DNA of 33,677 nt from CAYYGL01 sp964471235 (lineage in GTDB: Bacteria; Calditrichota; Calditrichia; RBG-13-44-9; J075), in NCBI GenBank assembly GCA_964471235.1, contig CAYYGL010000030.1:1-33677 (forward strand). Reading direction: 5' to 3'. This document shows positions 8,901-16,993 of the stretch, in pieces. Position 1 is the first letter of the stretch; every line of letters begins with the position of its first letter. Made by a program: the position numbers and the translations under genes. The notes under the pieces are model-generated. The model was not told the origin of the DNA. It made no database searches and worked only from the letters and a program-made list of their open reading frames with translations.

Positions 8901-9761
8901 AGAAAACGCAATCAAATTACCGAGTTTAAACAGGTGCTGTTGGATATCGGGGAAGACGGCACAGAAGGCTGCTATGCCTGCCCGGGGATGAATCATTGCC
9001 GGATAGCGGCTTTTCAGGATTATATCATAGCCAGTAATGAAAACCGCCTCTCCCGCCCGGAAGATTCCCAGCCAGAAGACTCATCCGACCGGGAACTCTG
9101 GCACGCCCGTAATTATTACTGCACCAACGCTGTTCCCCCGGCATCGGCATCCGAGGTAATCAATCCCGATGCCATGCATGCCAGAATTTTCTGCTGCTCT
9201 TACGGGGAAAATAAACCCGGTATGATTGCCCGGGTGCTGAATGCCTTTTACCTGCGGTTTGAACATAAACGATCGCTTGAACCGGATGAGAACGGAAAGG
9301 CATGGATGATAAATATCGATTATTTTAAAGGGATTGTCTGCCAAAACCCTTACTTCAGTTTGAACCGGTTGTTCGGAACCTTCACCGAGGTAACGTCTCC
9401 GAAGGAAAAATTAGCCCCCCTGGAATTCCCGGTCAGTGTTATCCGGATTTTGCCAATCGGCGGTGTGGATTCGGCGAAGCTATGGTACACCTATGCCCGC
9501 ACCCTGTTTGAATTTATCTCGGACAATATCAGGGATAATGAGGGAAAGTCCATTTTTAAATTCTACTGGTTCAACCAGAACCGGAATAAACCGGAAATGG
9601 ACTCCATCCCGAAATTTAAAGCGGGGGAACCGAAGACCATCCCAATTTTATATGTTATCAAACGAACCGATCTTCCCGAGGCAAAGGACCTGGAGCAGTG
9701 CAAAATCTGCGGTTTAATGGACGCCGAACATGACTGCCGAAAGTTAAGAGCCTGGGTATGA
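5937..9761 (+). CDS. CASTOR/POLLUX-like large RCK membrane protein
   Basis: 1274 residues from the ATG at 5937; a TTG at 5928 would add three. Neither start has a clear ribosome binding site. About eight hydrophobic segments lie in residues 33-351. Directly after them comes an RCK/TrkA-N Rossmann motif GFGSLG (380-385), and a second nucleotide-binding-like strand VLILGNS lies near 583. This plan resembles prokaryotic relatives of plant CASTOR/POLLUX ion channels, which have a membrane part and tandem RCK domains. The C-terminal third is unusual: two ACT-like motifs (NRPGALTNYLNRLA near 838 and NKPGMIARVLNAF near 1091), a cysteine cluster CYACPGMNHC (about 1012-1021) and a terminal CKIC...C (about 1255-1268). 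No TVGYG filter is visible, so the ion is unknown and transport itself is unproven. Ligand and redox gating is an inference. Confidence 0.75.
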   Translation: MNGTFNFFGFRIPPTHLPIEYPLRRKWDVSKFIFFLFVFPVCVVAIISMGCGLLLFPHISVKHAIGVSIWHILLLLGFLLLLWVPSLLAIAPWLEWVETILVIIRSLGLVMLILLLFPRTLAETFFINKGMWDLIQLTVAAGILFYIVIIIFNARHSPSREVRAAEAPRSRKYRERWVWFDAITLFLLFFSAIVLEGWVLLQFGNSAISLLPDEIFFHNNFFYNDLHIRMQMLSWLSCAILNGLIFFLWPCLGNRLMNAVLIPVTFHERDIWGLIRNTYRYLRHFYWAMLLKHPFLLPGGLAISLILLVIPIIFYAAKQTVILSMITQADEFVLALGVFFAWFSPLALSVVKPDTTFGEYFEQRLSNLLMAIQSHTVFFGFGSLGKRVVDREVGQFFIQDPNRKKYFMEVITPDIRLEYICTHAVVVEQDPAEVIYAGQNDLLGTFGVVSARRRLYVSKDPDGNLIRPEKRILVPVVVGNAREPFISPRINLERAKLLISMVPDEESVQMNFERAARSGINAIISIGRSDQISFYTYRARHRRIVLVYPKQNQGHTMGNRLWAAILKIRSIESVLKQGELPRVLILGNSKANHYMLETLWGYLPGSYAEKAEAIKQNVAIIVISPEQESGYPVLKDARTGEDEVFDRYWEATYVTGSSYPHPIEDADCCTGLKIKTRLINDVDTMAIEACIARHRPHIMIIDHDEMNKLRLLLPRTIRSVERLKKRLKEEFLMPMLLLCTSRGEERELQLLGDVSRYYNAMGKLYQEPLAISNSYPAHARFDHYTREIMGETIIDSLSDTEQIIVGARNSLLRHEQSLSKKSLKKKSRADQFIEICGCLPNRPGALTNYLNRLAGLSFVPPSSNIIKRLWQAHRTDSTNAIPHLPSFLYLRKITLDDAETRGFSLSGYAALVPIDESSPIFQENSGQESLVTRVFANDGNSYAEKEMDPDARYENMEEELLKNRLKAVPEPPFPGVPDVIDLLTKREGRKRNQITEFKQVLLDIGEDGTEGCYACPGMNHCRIAAFQDYIIASNENRLSRPEDSQPEDSSDRELWHARNYYCTNAVPPASASEVINPDAMHARIFCCSYGENKPGMIARVLNAFYLRFEHKRSLEPDENGKAWMINIDYFKGIVCQNPYFSLNRLFGTFTEVTSPKEKLAPLEFPVSVIRILPIGGVDSAKLWYTYARTLFEFISDNIRDNEGKSIFKFYWFNQNRNKPEMDSIPKFKAGEPKTIPILYVIKRTDLPEAKDLEQCKICGLMDAEHDCRKLRAWV

Positions 9762-9794
9762 ATCCTCCCAAGCGCCTCTCTGCCTCCCGGTGCT

Positions 9795-10829
9795 TTACTT
9801 CATCTTTTCCCGGGTTCGGAGGGTTAATATGATATCCGGTAAATTGCCATTGGGTTTATTTTTTAAGCGGGAATGGAAAACTTTTTGATGCTTGTTGACC
9901 ATTCTAAGGCGGGTATAAGTGAGTTCCTGTACCGGAACTTGTGCTGCTCCCATCTCCCGGAGCAGTGCTTCCTGCCCTTCACTCAAAATCACGCTTTTAC
10001 CGGTTTCATAAAAACGATATCCTCTTTGTTTTCCAAAGCGGATACTTTCCCCCAACAACAACTCATCCGTACGAAATTTTTCCATCGTGGTGTCAAAACC
10101 ACCATACAGGTACGAAACGGTATCTTTAAAGCGGAACAGCATCATCCCGCCTACCGGTTTTTCGCCGCGGTAGCCAAGTAATACGGTCAGCAGGTTTTGG
10201 GGATAAAAAAGTTGCCATACATTCTTGAAGAATTTGTAGGGTTTTACCGTTCGTTGATGCTGGCGCCTGGTTAACGTATAGAAATGATAGAACAGACGCA
10301 TCTCCCGTTCTTCTGTGGCAAAATGGAACGTAACGGGAACCTCCGGAAGCGGTTCTTCGCGATAGGAGGCAACTCCCGGCAACGCCTCATCCGGAATCTT
10401 CTCCAGCTCCAACACCCGGAGAGTGTTGGTGCGTACTTGCTGAAGATCAAAGTCCGGCAAATCTATCTGGGTATGGCGCGTTTTAAACTTCAGATAGGTA
10501 ATACGGTGCATCTTTAAATAATGCAGAAGTTCCATCATTAACTGTTCAAAATCCCGGTTTGACTTCACCAATGGGTCACAAAAGTCAGAATGGGGCAAAG
10601 AGACCATACGGTTCCCGGCGGCTGGTTGTTGAATTCCGAAAAATGGAAGGGCAGCCCGAATCTTCTTCCGCCGTTCCAACACCAAGTAAAACGGTTCGTA
10701 TCCACAAGTTTGGGTAATTAATTCCTTCCAGAGGGGATGATGATAAATTGCCCCGTGGCGATGTTTTAAAATAAACGGCATCCATCGACTATCAATTGAA
10801 GGATTAATTATCTGAACTGTATTCGCCAT
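9795..10829 (-). CDS. FemAB/GNAT-fold family protein
   Basis: 344 residues. The N-terminal part (YHHPLWKELITQTCGYEPFYLVLERR, written here in two overlapping pieces: YHHPLWKELITQTC and GYEPFYLVLERR) followed by ALPFF is the usual opening of FemAB/CelD-like acyltransferase-fold proteins. The C-terminal half (about 175-310) has the second GNAT-like lobe: LFYHFYTLTRRQHQR, then VGGMMLFRFKDTVSYLYGG, then a helix with LLGESIRFGKQRGYRFYETG. Related proteins build peptidoglycan cross-bridges or take part in exopolysaccharide assembly. Which applies here cannot be told. There is no signal peptide, so it is probably cytoplasmic. A ribosome binding site (AAGGAAG) precedes the ATG. It is convergent with the channel-like gene 33 bases away and looks monocistronic. 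Confidence 0.75.
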   Translation of the reverse strand: MANTVQIINPSIDSRWMPFILKHRHGAIYHHPLWKELITQTCGYEPFYLVLERRKKIRAALPFFGIQQPAAGNRMVSLPHSDFCDPLVKSNRDFEQLMMELLHYLKMHRITYLKFKTRHTQIDLPDFDLQQVRTNTLRVLELEKIPDEALPGVASYREEPLPEVPVTFHFATEEREMRLFYHFYTLTRRQHQRTVKPYKFFKNVWQLFYPQNLLTVLLGYRGEKPVGGMMLFRFKDTVSYLYGGFDTTMEKFRTDELLLGESIRFGKQRGYRFYETGKSVILSEGQEALLREMGAAQVPVQELTYTRLRMVNKHQKVFHSRLKNKPNGNLPDIILTLRTREKMK

Positions 10830-11337
10830 ATTTCCACTGCTTCCTTATTTGCGACCGATGGAAAGGGAAATCAAGAATGAGGCTGGAGGCAAGGTGAAGA
10901 ACCAACAATCTAAGCATTTCATTTCATCATTCCTTGCAGGATTGTAGAAGCTTTGATAACGTTTTAGAAGCTGAATATTCAACTCTCTCCCTTTCATTCC
11001 CCTCCTCCTGGTAAACGAGGTGGGAAAGAGGGGATGAGTTCGGAGAAATGGGTGGGTAGAAACAAGAGCTTATGAATCCCACAAAAATTTATGAAATGTT
11101 TCCCGAAGGCATCATACCAGGATGGGTGAGAAAACTGATGGTGAGGTAACCAGCATTTCATCATTGGTATCATCCTTGATACAGCCCTTAATTCCCTTTA
11201 AGAACAAAATGCTTTTATCATGTTCGTCATTCGCGGTGGTTTCATTAGGTGGTTTGGAAGGGGGAGATAATACCGGGAAAAGTTTACAGAAGTTCCGAGC
11301 GGTTCGAGAAGGAGATTACCGGGGGAAGCCTTGGGAC
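10830..11337. other. Intergenic region with a G/C-rich imperfect palindrome
   Basis: A 508-base gap between two minus-strand genes. Bases of about 10984-11039 form an imperfect palindrome of the same pyrimidine/purine style as those at 35-77 and 22621-22635 (CTCTCCC..CCTCCTC, then GAGGTGGG..GAGGGGATGAG), so it is probably a third, more diverged G/C-rich element. The remainder holds no convincing gene. Confidence 0.4.
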
Positions 11338-12090
11338 TCATTTCCGTTTTTCCTGAAGGGGGTAAGGTGTCAGAAAACGTTGCAGCATGGCAAGGAGAAA
11401 ATCCAAACAGATAGCCAGGATGGAGACCGCAAATGCGCCAGCTAAGAGCATGTCGGGGTAAGTTCGCCGGATACCGTCGAAAATCCACCGTCCCAAACCA
11501 CCCCCGCCGATATACGCTGCCACGGCAGCCACTCCCACTCCCAGCACAACTGCGGTGCGGATACCGGCCAAAATCACCGGCAATGCCAGGGGGATTCTGA
11601 CCCGGATTAATATGTCCCACTCGGTCATCCCCATTCCCCTGGCTGCTTTCAACGCTGCACCTGGTATGTTGCGGAGCGCCACATAGGTGTTGCGAATGAT
11701 GGGGAGCTGGCTGTATAACACAAGAGCAATCACCGCCGGCGCTGTTCCTACCCCGGCACCCAACGGCGCCAGCAAAGGAATCATGGCACCAAATAACGCA
11801 ATGGAGGGAATGGTTATCATTATCCCGGCGATGCCAATTACCAGGGCGGCTCTCCGGCGATGTCGGTAGATAATTACCCCGGTGACCACACCAAGCAAAA
11901 TTGCCGGCGGCATGGAAAAGAAAATTAAGCGCAGGTGCTGGTAGGTCAACAACACCAATTGATCTGCATAGAGAACGAAAAAATGACGCAGGTGTATTGT
12001 TAAACCGACGCCCAGCAAAACTGCCAGCCATTTAAAATGGCTCAACAGGAAATGAACCAATGAGATTACGACATCTTTTCGGTTCGTCAT
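11338..12090 (-). CDS. OpuB/ProW-type ABC transporter permease
   Basis: 250 residues with about six hydrophobic helices. The conserved permease (EAA) loop reads ALKAARGMGMTEWDILIRVR followed by IPLALPVI, which fits the BPD_transp_1 permeases of osmoprotectant (glycine betaine/choline/carnitine) importers. AYIGGGGLGRWIFDGI further along is also typical of OpuBB/OpuCB proteins. The N-terminus carries one extra helix. The protein would form the membrane channel of an importer. No ATPase or substrate-binding gene lies beside it. The neighbours are a FemAB-like gene (508 bases away) and a divergent VTT protein. It must therefore use subunits encoded elsewhere, or be a leftover of a transporter operon. 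Confidence 0.88.
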   Translation of the reverse strand: MTNRKDVVISLVHFLLSHFKWLAVLLGVGLTIHLRHFFVLYADQLVLLTYQHLRLIFFSMPPAILLGVVTGVIIYRHRRRAALVIGIAGIMITIPSIALFGAMIPLLAPLGAGVGTAPAVIALVLYSQLPIIRNTYVALRNIPGAALKAARGMGMTEWDILIRVRIPLALPVILAGIRTAVVLGVGVAAVAAYIGGGGLGRWIFDGIRRTYPDMLLAGAFAVSILAICLDFLLAMLQRFLTPYPLQEKRK

Positions 12091-12755
12091 ACGGGTCTCC
12101 CGATCATCTGCTACGTTTCTCTTCGGTCTCTCCGTGCCTTTTTCCCATAAGAGAACATTGCGGGCGGTGGATAATGACTACGGCTCTTGTAACTGTTCAG
12201 TTGTTTTGCACCAGAGCGCACAGAGGCCTTTGAGGATATGAAAAAATTGTAACTATTCAGGTAGTAGCTATTTAGGACGCCGAGAAGAAAGAGTTCCTGT
12301 AGAAATCTGTTTTTGGCATCAAAACTTTTTCTTTACCGCAATGATGGCAGCGGCTACGCAACGGCGGCCGCAGCGTGAAAGAGATAACCATCTGTTCGTT
12401 GCGGTATAACCACCGGAGTCGTTACTTTCCTTCTTTTCCCTTGAATTCCTTTTCTGAAAACTTCGTGGTTGAATAGTTACCGTCTCTTAAGCTATTTATC
12501 CGCCCTGAACCCAAACACCTTTCAACCGGAACCCGGTTCGTTATAAACTGAGCATTTTTTTTCACTGAATTTTGTAATATATTCCTTACGGATTCTGTTT
12601 TCAGTTTCCGATATTCAAAAGCCCCCCGGAGTGGCTTTGTTGGGTGAAAGTATGAAAGTGTGAAACAAATTTTAGTTGACTTGGTAAGAAAACTGTTTAT
12701 TTTGTTTTATATTGGGAATATTTATAAAGATTAACTTAATTCAGGGAAGATAGGC
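12091..12755. other. Long intergenic region with GTAAC-core repeats
   Basis: A 665-base gap between divergent genes with no plausible frame. It holds three copies of the GTAAC core: GTAACTGTTCAG (12189-12200), GTAACTATTCAG (12249-12260) and the inverted GAATAGTTAC (12471-12480). The last two bound a 232-bp segment as inverted termini. The right end holds the probable promoter of the VTT gene. Confidence 0.6.
12676..12703 (+). promoter_or_regulatory. Probable sigma-70-type promoter of VTT gene
   Basis: TTGACT (12676-12681) and TATTTT (12698-12703) are separated by 16 bases in an A/T-rich stretch, 52 bases upstream of the ATG at 12756. The match is reasonable but not perfect. Confidence 0.4.
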
Positions 12756-13430
12756 ATGCAACAACGTTACCATCCCAAATCATTCTCACTCCAATTAGTA
12801 GCTTTTTTGTTGCTGGTGAGTATACTCGCCATTATTGCAGTCGTGTTATACAAAACCATCCCCCAGGAAAAGAGATTAATATTTTTCGCCATGTATGCAG
12901 TTCCTTCCCATTTTTTAATTTCGTTTTTCCCGATAGAACCTGCTTTGTTATATGTCTCAAAATTTTATCGTCCCTGGGTGGTTACCGGAACTGCATTAGC
13001 CGGAGGCGGAATCGCCAGTATCCTGGACTTTCTGTTGCTGGTGCCATTGCTGAATCATAAAAAAGTACGCTCCCGGTTTGAAGATAAGCAATTATATCAA
13101 AAATCCATTTACTATTTTAAAAAATGGCCCTTTGGTGTTTTAACCCTTGCCAATATGCTCCCCATACCATTTTACCCTTTTAAATTTTTATCCTTTACCA
13201 GCCACTACCCATTCTGGAAATATGAGGTTTCGCTGGTAACGGGAAGAGCACCGCGCTATTTTCTGATGGCGGTATTGGGATACGCCCTGAATTTACCCAC
13301 CTGGAGTATCCTCGCATTAGCTTTTATGTTCCTGCTGCCCATGCTCATCAAAAAACTACATAGCTTTTTTGCTGGCAGACATAAAAACCAGGTTGAGGTG
13401 CAAGAGAGTTCTTATTTTGAACAACCCTGA
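12756..13430 (+). CDS. VTT/DedA-like integral membrane protein
   Basis: 224 residues with five to six hydrophobic segments (about 11-32, 38-58, 70-98, 125-140, 165-185, 190-208). The middle contains GVLTLANMLPIPFYPFKFLS and, after a short gap, GRAPRYFLMAVLGY. The conserved 'P-x-P-x4-K-x3' loop and the arginine-proline before the last helices match the VTT (SNARE-associated/DedA/TMEM41) fold. Family members are implicated in lipid scrambling and undecaprenyl-phosphate flipping. That role is known for the family and not shown here. The ribosome binding site AGGGA lies about 12 bases before the ATG. The gene stands alone. Confidence 0.75.
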   Translation: MQQRYHPKSFSLQLVAFLLLVSILAIIAVVLYKTIPQEKRLIFFAMYAVPSHFLISFFPIEPALLYVSKFYRPWVVTGTALAGGGIASILDFLLLVPLLNHKKVRSRFEDKQLYQKSIYYFKKWPFGVLTLANMLPIPFYPFKFLSFTSHYPFWKYEVSLVTGRAPRYFLMAVLGYALNLPTWSILALAFMFLLPMLIKKLHSFFAGRHKNQVEVQESSYFEQP

Positions 13431-13637
13431 CCGCTTTCCTTCCGACATGGTTCTTTTCTGCAATCCACAAATGCCGGTTGAATTTCCGGCGCGTGCATCA
13501 ATGCTGTCAGGCATCGCCCGACCGATTTAAGACTCCCCCATTGTGACACCGATCAATTTTTCCAGGAAAGTTTTATCTCTATTGAATTTAATTGAGAAAT
13601 TCCCCCCATCCTCCTCCTCTGAAAAACAAACAGAATA

Positions 13638-14996
13638 ATGAAATTCACCGGTAAACAGAAGAGTGATAAAATGTTGATAAATCACGCAGCCCCCGTTTCA
13701 ATGCCCGATGATACCGACAGGTACATGGCAAAGTTTTATTATACTCAACAATTATCCCGGCAATTAGCAGCGGTGTTAAGTCTGACCCGTCTGCTAAATT
13801 CCACCCATCAGTTAGAGAAACAACTGATTCTTATTTTAAAAGAAATCAAACGGGTATTGGAAGTTGAGTATACGGTTTTTTACCTGTTGAATGATCAGCG
13901 GGATGAAATTCATACTTACTTTGTATGGGGAGAATATATCAAACAAATTCGTCAACCGTTAAAGGATGGTTTCGTTGAGTATGTCATCCAAACCGGCAAG
14001 GTGGTTAATGTGAATGAGCCGTATGATCATCCCCTGCTGAAAGAAAACAAAGAGATTGTAAAATTTGGGCAGGTTGTAGCAAAATCATTTCTGATGGTCC
14101 CGATATGTAATCGTGAGGGCAATCCCAACGGATGTTTACAGGTTGTCAACAAAAAATTCGGGGAATTCGATCAGAAAGACACGACTTATTTAAGTATTAT
14201 GGCGGATTTTATTTCTCTTGCCGTACAAAACGCTCTTAAAGAGAGTGAAGTGACAGAAAACCACCGATTGGAAGAAGAAATCAACCGGGCGGTCGAAATT
14301 CAACGTCAACTGCTCCCCAAAAAAGTGCCCCAGCTCCCCGGTTATTCAACCTTTGCATTTAACCAGCCCTCTAAATATGTCGGCGGGGATTATTACGATT
14401 TTTTTCCCTTTCCACGGACCATGTCTTTTGTGATAGCAGACGTTTCCGGTAAAGGCATCCCGGCGGCTTTATTGTCTGCCAACCTGCATGCATCGCTTCA
14501 TGCCTATGCCAATGAGATAGACTCTTGCAAAGAGGTGGTCAAAAAAGTGAACAATCATTTTTATCTCTACACTTCAGAGGATATGTTTGCCACCTTTTTT
14601 TGGGGGAATCTGAATTATCATACCCATCGGTTTAAATATGTAAATGCCGGCCATATCCCACCCATTCTCATTAAAGAAGACGGTACGATCCGTAAATTGA
14701 AATCCGGCGGGCTACCGATCGGAATCATGGATTCATTTGAATTTGAAGAAGCTGAAATTAAATTTTCCCCGGGAGATACCCTTGTGATGTTTTCCGATGG
14801 GTTAATCGAAAGTCGGAACAAAGAAAATGAACTGTTCGGCAACAGACAACTGATGGGAATCTTAAAGAAAAATGCTCATCTGCCGCCGAAAAAGTTAGGC
14901 GCCTTGCTGTTAAATGAATTACGGCAATTCCTTGATTCCGACAATTTCTCCGATGATATGACATTGATGATTATCAAACGAATAGGGGATGAGTAA
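13638..14996 (+). CDS. GAF-domain PP2C-type (SpoIIE/RsbU) phosphatase
   Basis: 452 residues. After a short helical N-terminus comes a GAF domain (about 48-200, ending VVNKKFGEFDQKD), a coiled linker (200-230, EEEINRAVEIQRQLLP) and a SpoIIE-type PP2C phosphatase. The metal ligands are visible: GGDYYDFF (D251, D254), IADVSGKGIPAALLSA (D268), NAGHIPP (337-342), FSDGLIES (D387) and the terminal SDDMTLMIIK. The linker motif is the usual one joining sensor and RsbU-like phosphatase domains. It probably dephosphorylates an anti-sigma-factor antagonist in a partner-switching pathway. No STAS or RsbW partner lies in this window. The ATG has no strong ribosome binding site. Confidence 0.92.
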   Translation: MKFTGKQKSDKMLINHAAPVSMPDDTDRYMAKFYYTQQLSRQLAAVLSLTRLLNSTHQLEKQLILILKEIKRVLEVEYTVFYLLNDQRDEIHTYFVWGEYIKQIRQPLKDGFVEYVIQTGKVVNVNEPYDHPLLKENKEIVKFGQVVAKSFLMVPICNREGNPNGCLQVVNKKFGEFDQKDTTYLSIMADFISLAVQNALKESEVTENHRLEEEINRAVEIQRQLLPKKVPQLPGYSTFAFNQPSKYVGGDYYDFFPFPRTMSFVIADVSGKGIPAALLSANLHASLHAYANEIDSCKEVVKKVNNHFYLYTSEDMFATFFWGNLNYHTHRFKYVNAGHIPPILIKEDGTIRKLKSGGLPIGIMDSFEFEEAEIKFSPGDTLVMFSDGLIESRNKENELFGNRQLMGILKKNAHLPPKKLGALLLNELRQFLDSDNFSDDMTLMIIKRIGDE

Positions 14997-15018
14997 ATTT
15001 TCCCGGGAATGGGATGAA

Positions 15019-15039
15019 CCCGGTTCACCGGGAGCTTTT
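15019..15039. terminator. Possible weak bidirectional terminator
   Basis: CCCGG, loop TTCA, CCGGG (15019-15032) is followed by a short T-rich stretch. It lies between the convergent phosphatase and lipoprotein genes. The stem is only 5 bp, so this is tentative. Confidence 0.35.
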
Positions 15040-15067
15040 CACCCGGTCATCCGATGGGTTGTTCTAT

Positions 15068-15793
15068 CTATTGCCTTTCCCGAACCATATTTTCCAGCCA
15101 ATGATTCAATCTTCGATACAGATCATCATATAAAGCTTCCCGCAATTGCGCTCGGGCGGGGGCATCCACCGCCAGGGAAGGGTGTGAGGGATCAAACTCA
15201 ATCACTTGCCAGCTTCCGGCGCGGCGCACACTTGCTTTTATTCGTCGGATATCTTTCCAGCGTTTCTCCCGGCGGTTAAACAACCGCACTTCCAGTTCCG
15301 ATTGCAATATCACCGCCGGTTTATATAAAACGAACGGTATGCGCGTTCCTCTAACAACATGCTCGGTCTCCTGAATAAACCGCCCGGTTAATACCCATTC
15401 AGGCAACTGCCGGGTTTCGGATGCAATTGCTGTATCATTTTTTCCTGCCCGGTTGGGAAGGGTCTCTGTTTGCCTGGCAAGGGTATCACCTGTGCTGCTA
15501 TCCGGCAGGGAAGCTGTTGAGACGGATTTGCCATACCGTTGCACCAGTTCATCTAAGGCGAAGTAACCGGGATTGGGTTGCAGTTCTACCACCTGAAAAG
15601 CGCCGCTACTGGCAAGTGCCAATTCCAAACGGTGATTTAACTCCGGGAGATATCCGCTGAGGTTTTCGGTTGGAAAAGGAATAAACCCGATGGGTAATGG
15701 TTGATCGGGAATGGTATGTTTACTACCACCGCAACTGAACGCCAGTAAAAAAAGCATCATGAACAGCAGAAGATGTAAGAACGTTTTCCTCAT
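15068..15793 (-). CDS. Putative lipoprotein, CsgG/LpoB/FlgO-like start
   Basis: 241 residues with a lipoprotein signal ending LAFSC (cysteine 21). The mature part opens with PLPIGFIPFPTENLSGYLPE and continues with ELNHRLELALASSGAFQVVEL. This 'xIxxxPFxN...L...L..SGxFxVVE' pattern is shared by CsgG, LpoB and FlgO-type outer-membrane assembly proteins. A low-complexity Ser/Thr segment (about 90-125) follows, then a second conserved-looking block (WVLTGRFI...LEVRLFNRR...), which again fits that fold. The gene is last in the HDOD-CheR-FlhB-like operon, two bases after the FlhB-like gene, so a role linked to a flagellum or similar apparatus is possible. The family assignment is by pattern only. Confidence 0.6.
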   Translation of the reverse strand: MRKTFLHLLLFMMLFLLAFSCGGSKHTIPDQPLPIGFIPFPTENLSGYLPELNHRLELALASSGAFQVVELQPNPGYFALDELVQRYGKSVSTASLPDSSTGDTLARQTETLPNRAGKNDTAIASETRQLPEWVLTGRFIQETEHVVRGTRIPFVLYKPAVILQSELEVRLFNRREKRWKDIRRIKASVRRAGSWQVIEFDPSHPSLAVDAPARAQLREALYDDLYRRLNHWLENMVRERQ

Positions 15794-15795
15794 TT

Positions 15796-16080
15796 TTAAC
15801 CGCCGTTTTCTTCCAGTTGACGGATAAACAAATAGATTTCCGCCACGGTTTTGTAGACAATCTCCGGAACCGGATCATTCTCATTAATCTGCATTAAAAT
15901 ATTGATGAGGTCTTTATTTTCAATGATTGGGATGTTATGTTCTGTTGCTTTGGAAAGAATCCGTTTCGCCTGGAATCCCCTCCCCCGGGCAATCACCCGG
16001 GGCGCCATGTCCCGCATGCGTTCATATTTCAAAGCGGCAGCCAGAGGCGTTATTTTGGAAGGCCCAGCCATTTCTATCAA
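15796..16080 (-). CDS. FlhB C-terminal-like protein
   Basis: 94 residues that match the cytoplasmic tail of FlhB/YscU-type export proteins: AAALKYE, then APRVIARGRGFQAKRI, IPIIENKDLI and VYKTVAEIYLFIRQL. The membrane part and the NPTH autocleavage motif are absent (the segment before AAALKYE reads AGPSKITPL), as in the stand-alone FlhX/YlqH group. The longest frame starts with TTG at 16080; an ATG at 16071 is equally possible, and neither has a good ribosome binding site. It lies 24 bases or more after CheR in the same operon. The role is probably auxiliary to flagellar export. No other flagellar gene is in the window. Confidence 0.82.
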   Translation of the reverse strand: MIEMAGPSKITPLAAALKYERMRDMAPRVIARGRGFQAKRILSKATEHNIPIIENKDLINILMQINENDPVPEIVYKTVAEIYLFIRQLEENGG

Positions 16081-16103
16081 CTATGATTGACATCGATTTC
16101 TAA

Positions 16104-16979
16104 TTATTCTTTTTTGTAGCCAATTGCTTTATTAAACAATTGCAGTTTAAATGCCTGGGAAATGCCGTGTAATGATTCTGATTGACCGATAAAGAAATAT
16201 CCCGGACTATTTAACATATCATATAGGGTTTTAACCACTTGAATTTTCGCAGACCTGTCCATATAAATCAGCACATTTCGACAAAGAATCAGATCAAATT
16301 TCCCCAATTCCGCCATTAAAACGGGATCAATCAGGTTGGCGATTCGAAATTCAATCATCTTTCGAATATTCTTTTTTACCTGGTACATTCCCCCCTGTTG
16401 TACAAAATATTTACGGAGATATTCTTCGGGAGCATTCTTTATTGAAAACTCACGGTACCGGGCTTCATGGGCTCGTTCCAGATTTTTCTGGCTGATATCA
16501 ATCGCCAGAATCTTTGTTGTTAACCGGGAGAGGAAGGAATCGAAATGCTCAAGTAGTACCATCGCCAGAGAATAGGGTTCTTCTCCGGCAGCGCATCCAG
16601 CACTTAAGATTCGGAATCCTTTTCTCCCCGTTTTTATTAGATTATCGAACAACATCGGGAGAACCACATCTCTCAGTGCCTGCGTCTGTTGGATATCTCG
16701 AAAAAAAGAACTTTCGGAAATGGTCACAGCATCAAACAAAAAGTGCTTTTCTTTTTCATACGTCTCTTTATTTCTCAGAGCCTCCAGATACGCTTCAAAC
16801 GAGGAGAGATTTACCGTCTTAATTCGGTTAATGAGACGAGATTCCAGCAAATACTTTTGACTTTCCCCGATTAAAATCCCACTTTGTTTATAGACAAAAT
16901 CACTCAGATGGCGGAAGGTATCATCCGAAAGCTTCATGGTTTGCGGATATAATTCTGTAGTTATATTGAAAACTTCCAT
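16104..16979 (-). CDS. cheR: CheR-type chemotaxis methyltransferase
   Basis: About 291 residues. The ATG at 16979 is preferred because GGTGG sits 8 bases before it; a GTG at 16991 would add four residues. The N-terminal helical CheR_N domain is followed by ISESSFFRD and the SAM-binding motif ILSAGCAAGEEPYSLAM (about 124-140). DLILCRNVLIYMD and YFFIGQSESL are the later CheR signatures. It transfers methyl groups from SAM to glutamates of chemoreceptors. It follows the HDOD gene by a few bases and precedes the FlhB-like gene. No chemoreceptor, CheB or CheA is present in the window, so it probably works with proteins encoded elsewhere. Confidence 0.93.
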   Translation of the reverse strand: MEVFNITTELYPQTMKLSDDTFRHLSDFVYKQSGILIGESQKYLLESRLINRIKTVNLSSFEAYLEALRNKETYEKEKHFLFDAVTISESSFFRDIQQTQALRDVVLPMLFDNLIKTGRKGFRILSAGCAAGEEPYSLAMVLLEHFDSFLSRLTTKILAIDISQKNLERAHEARYREFSIKNAPEEYLRKYFVQQGGMYQVKKNIRKMIEFRIANLIDPVLMAELGKFDLILCRNVLIYMDRSAKIQVVKTLYDMLNSPGYFFIGQSESLHGISQAFKLQLFNKAIGYKKE

Positions 16980-16993
16980 AGCCTCATCCACCG

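Noticed and set aside
11198..12031. 277-codon minus-strand frame inside the permease gene
   Set aside because: It overlaps the permease in another frame, lacks a family pattern and has composition typical of a shadow frame (many Arg, Gly, Ser, Cys).
12189..12480. The GTAAC repeats as a CRISPR array
   Set aside because: The cores are only 10-12 bp, irregularly spaced and in both orientations, with no cas genes nearby.
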